From assembly GCA_021823045.1 (NCBI GenBank), contig JAKAPB010000069.1, positions 1-7,907 of the forward strand: a stretch of DNA of 7,907 nt. Reading direction: 5' to 3'. Made by a program: the position numbers and the translations under genes. Shown here piece after piece: positions 6,781 to 7,907 of the stretch; the first letter of the stretch is position 1, and each line of letters opens with the position of its first letter. The stretch comes from Actinomycetes bacterium (GTDB taxonomy: Bacteria > Actinomycetota > Acidimicrobiia > Acidimicrobiales > Acidimicrobiaceae). Under the pieces are notes generated by a model. The model was not told the DNA's origin. It worked only from the letters and a program-made list of their open reading frames with translations, and did not search any database.

Positions 6781-7907
6781 TCAATGTACGTTGGCCATTA
6801 GTAGCGGTGGTGAGTGGAGGTGGGTGACTGATGGATCCCTGCCCACTACCGAAGAAGCGATTTCGAGGGCATCCGCCATAGTTGAGGCGCTTTGATAACC
6901 CAATCGTCGTGTAGTTTTTGGGTCGCCGCCCAAGATTATGACCCCACCGAGGTGGTCGAGGGCGTGTGCGCCCCAGTACCACATGTAAAAGGGATGTACG
7001 CCATGATATGCGTGCCCGTGACGATAGAGGTGGATGTACCACGGGTCGGTAGCGAAGCGCTCTTCAAACCTTTTTTCGATTACCAAAGGATCGGTTGACT
7101 CCGGCAGGACTTGGTCGAAGAAGTCGATGTAGCTCGGGTGGAAAGTGGGGTCAAACTCGGGACGAGTTGGGTGGGAGAGTATTACTACGCCACCCTTTCG
7201 GACGAGCGGTGCTCCTTTGTACATGTTAAAGAAGTACCCGAGTCCGAGGCAGTGGACCAGAATTGGATTCATGATCGAATTCACGTTGTATGGGCCGATA
7301 AACGGCAGGCCGATGGTCAGTATGTCGGTCTGGCCAGCCACGTCCACCTGCTGCTGCCTATAGACGTTTTCCAGAGTCTTCTTATGAACTGCCTCGACCT
7401 CGCCTGAGTGCACCCCGGTCAACCCGTAGGGAGATTTGACGTTTTGGAAGATTTTTCTCGCCGCCCATGGTGGTGTCAACTTCAGCGACTCTGAAACTGC
7501 GAGGAAGCTGGCCCTATCCTTTAGCCCCCACTCCCACTCCCTCTTTTGCAAGAAGGAGAATTGCGATGGGAAAGTATTGGTGTTGAGGGTGGTTTCGATC
7601 TGATAGATTTTGATTCCGCTATCTTTGATCAACTTTCCCATTCGCCAATTTGAGCTATGTAGCTCTGAGTTGTCACGATCCATGAATGATTTTGAATGAA
7701 CCATAGTCTTGACGTTGTGGTGGTGGCGAAGGGAGCGATAGCTTGCGAGACCGGTGGCAACCGACTTGTGTCCCCCGTCCATTGAAACCAGATTTATGTT
7801 GACGTAGATAATTAGGTCTGAAGTGGCGGCATACTTGTTTAGCTCAACCTCTTCACCCTGCTCGGTCTTACCGATAAATAGCAGATTGTCTCTGTCTTCG
7901 GCGTCGT
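6781..7907 (-). CDS. LarA-like (DUF2088, nickel-dependent racemase family) protein, N-terminally cut by the window
   Basis: The frame is open from the stop at 6781 to the right edge, giving at least 375 codons. An internal ATG at 7782 is not the start, because the frame continues upstream with conserved-looking sequence (LLFIGKTEQGEE, then DLIIYVNINLVSMDGGHKSV). LarA enzymes racemise 2-hydroxyacids using a nickel-pincer nucleotide bound to a lysine. Counting from M at 7782, DGGHKSVATG places Lys6 where LarA has its cofactor lysine (Lys184 in L. plantarum). His22, in RHHH, falls 16 residues later, as His200 does. The residue 10 before the lysine, His174 in LarA, is here Ile in VNINLVS. A His/aromatic-rich stretch RHGHAYHGVHPFYMWYWGAH lies near 250-270. 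The family call is strong, but lactate racemization is not supported. No larB, larC or larE is in the window. It is co-transcribed with the acyltransferase. Confidence 0.82.
   Translation of the reverse strand, partial: DAEDRDNLLFIGKTEQGEEVELNKYAATSDLIIYVNINLVSMDGGHKSVATGLASYRSLRHHHNVKTMVHSKSFMDRDNSELHSSNWRMGKLIKDSGIKIYQIETTLNTNTFPSQFSFLQKREWEWGLKDRASFLAVSESLKLTPPWAARKIFQNVKSPYGLTGVHSGEVEAVHKKTLENVYRQQQVDVAGQTDILTIGLPFIGPYNVNSIMNPILVHCLGLGYFFNMYKGAPLVRKGGVVILSHPTRPEFDPTFHPSYIDFFDQVLPESTDPLVIEKRFEERFATDPWYIHLYRHGHAYHGVHPFYMWYWGAHALDHLGGVIILGGDPKTTRRLGYQSASTMADALEIASSVVGRDPSVTHLHSPPLLMANVH

Noticed and set aside
6770..7042. A minus-strand frame overlapping the end of the LarA-like gene
   Set aside because: It is a shifted-frame shadow of the same strand; the real gene is intact and conserved through this stretch.
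7782..7782. ATG at 7782 as the start of the LarA-like protein
   Set aside because: The frame stays open to the window edge with family-like residues (YVNINLVS) directly before MDGGHKS, so this Met is internal.

Overview
The window suggests an actinobacterium, probably a deep-branching, moderate-GC lineage such as Acidimicrobiia (inference). The reasons are a 6C-type small RNA (a motif known from Actinobacteria), an actinobacterial-style MurT/GatD pair with a CxC zinc ribbon, and a LarA-like DUF2088 protein. No mobile element, CRISPR array, tRNA or rRNA is visible. Both ends cut through genes.

Layout, left to right. (1) Positions 1-182, minus strand: the N-terminus of a LysR-family regulator, with a T-N11-A dyad just upstream of its start. 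(2) Positions 183-460: a divergent intergenic region. It holds two consecutive hairpins whose 9-nt loops carry six and seven cytosines, followed by a U-rich tract. This is the signature of the actinobacterial 6C RNA, here about 95 nt long. The remaining 100 bases form the leader of the next gene. (3) Positions 461-2619, plus strand: murT-gatD, a translationally overlapping pair for the enzyme that amidates the D-Glu of lipid II. It is closed by a strong hairpin terminator at 2671-2716. (4) Positions 2736-5000, minus strand: a 754-residue aconitase of the mitochondrial type. (5) Positions 5001-5165: a short divergent region where acn and a GntR/UTRA regulator appear to have overlapping promoters around a small dyad. 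The regulator's conserved N-terminal helix is encoded upstream of any usable ATG, GTG or TTG codon. (6) Positions 5862-7907, minus strand: a LarA-like (DUF2088) protein, cut by the window end, followed 7 nt later by a PlsC-type acyltransferase in what looks like one operon.

Functionally the window joins cell-wall precursor modification (MurT/GatD), the TCA cycle (aconitase), membrane lipid synthesis (acyltransferase), a possible nickel-pincer-dependent enzyme of unknown substrate, two local regulators and one small RNA. Most of this is core chromosome. The points that merit most attention are the 6C RNA, the start-codon problem of the GntR regulator with its probable link to acn, and the LarA-like protein with altered active-site residues.
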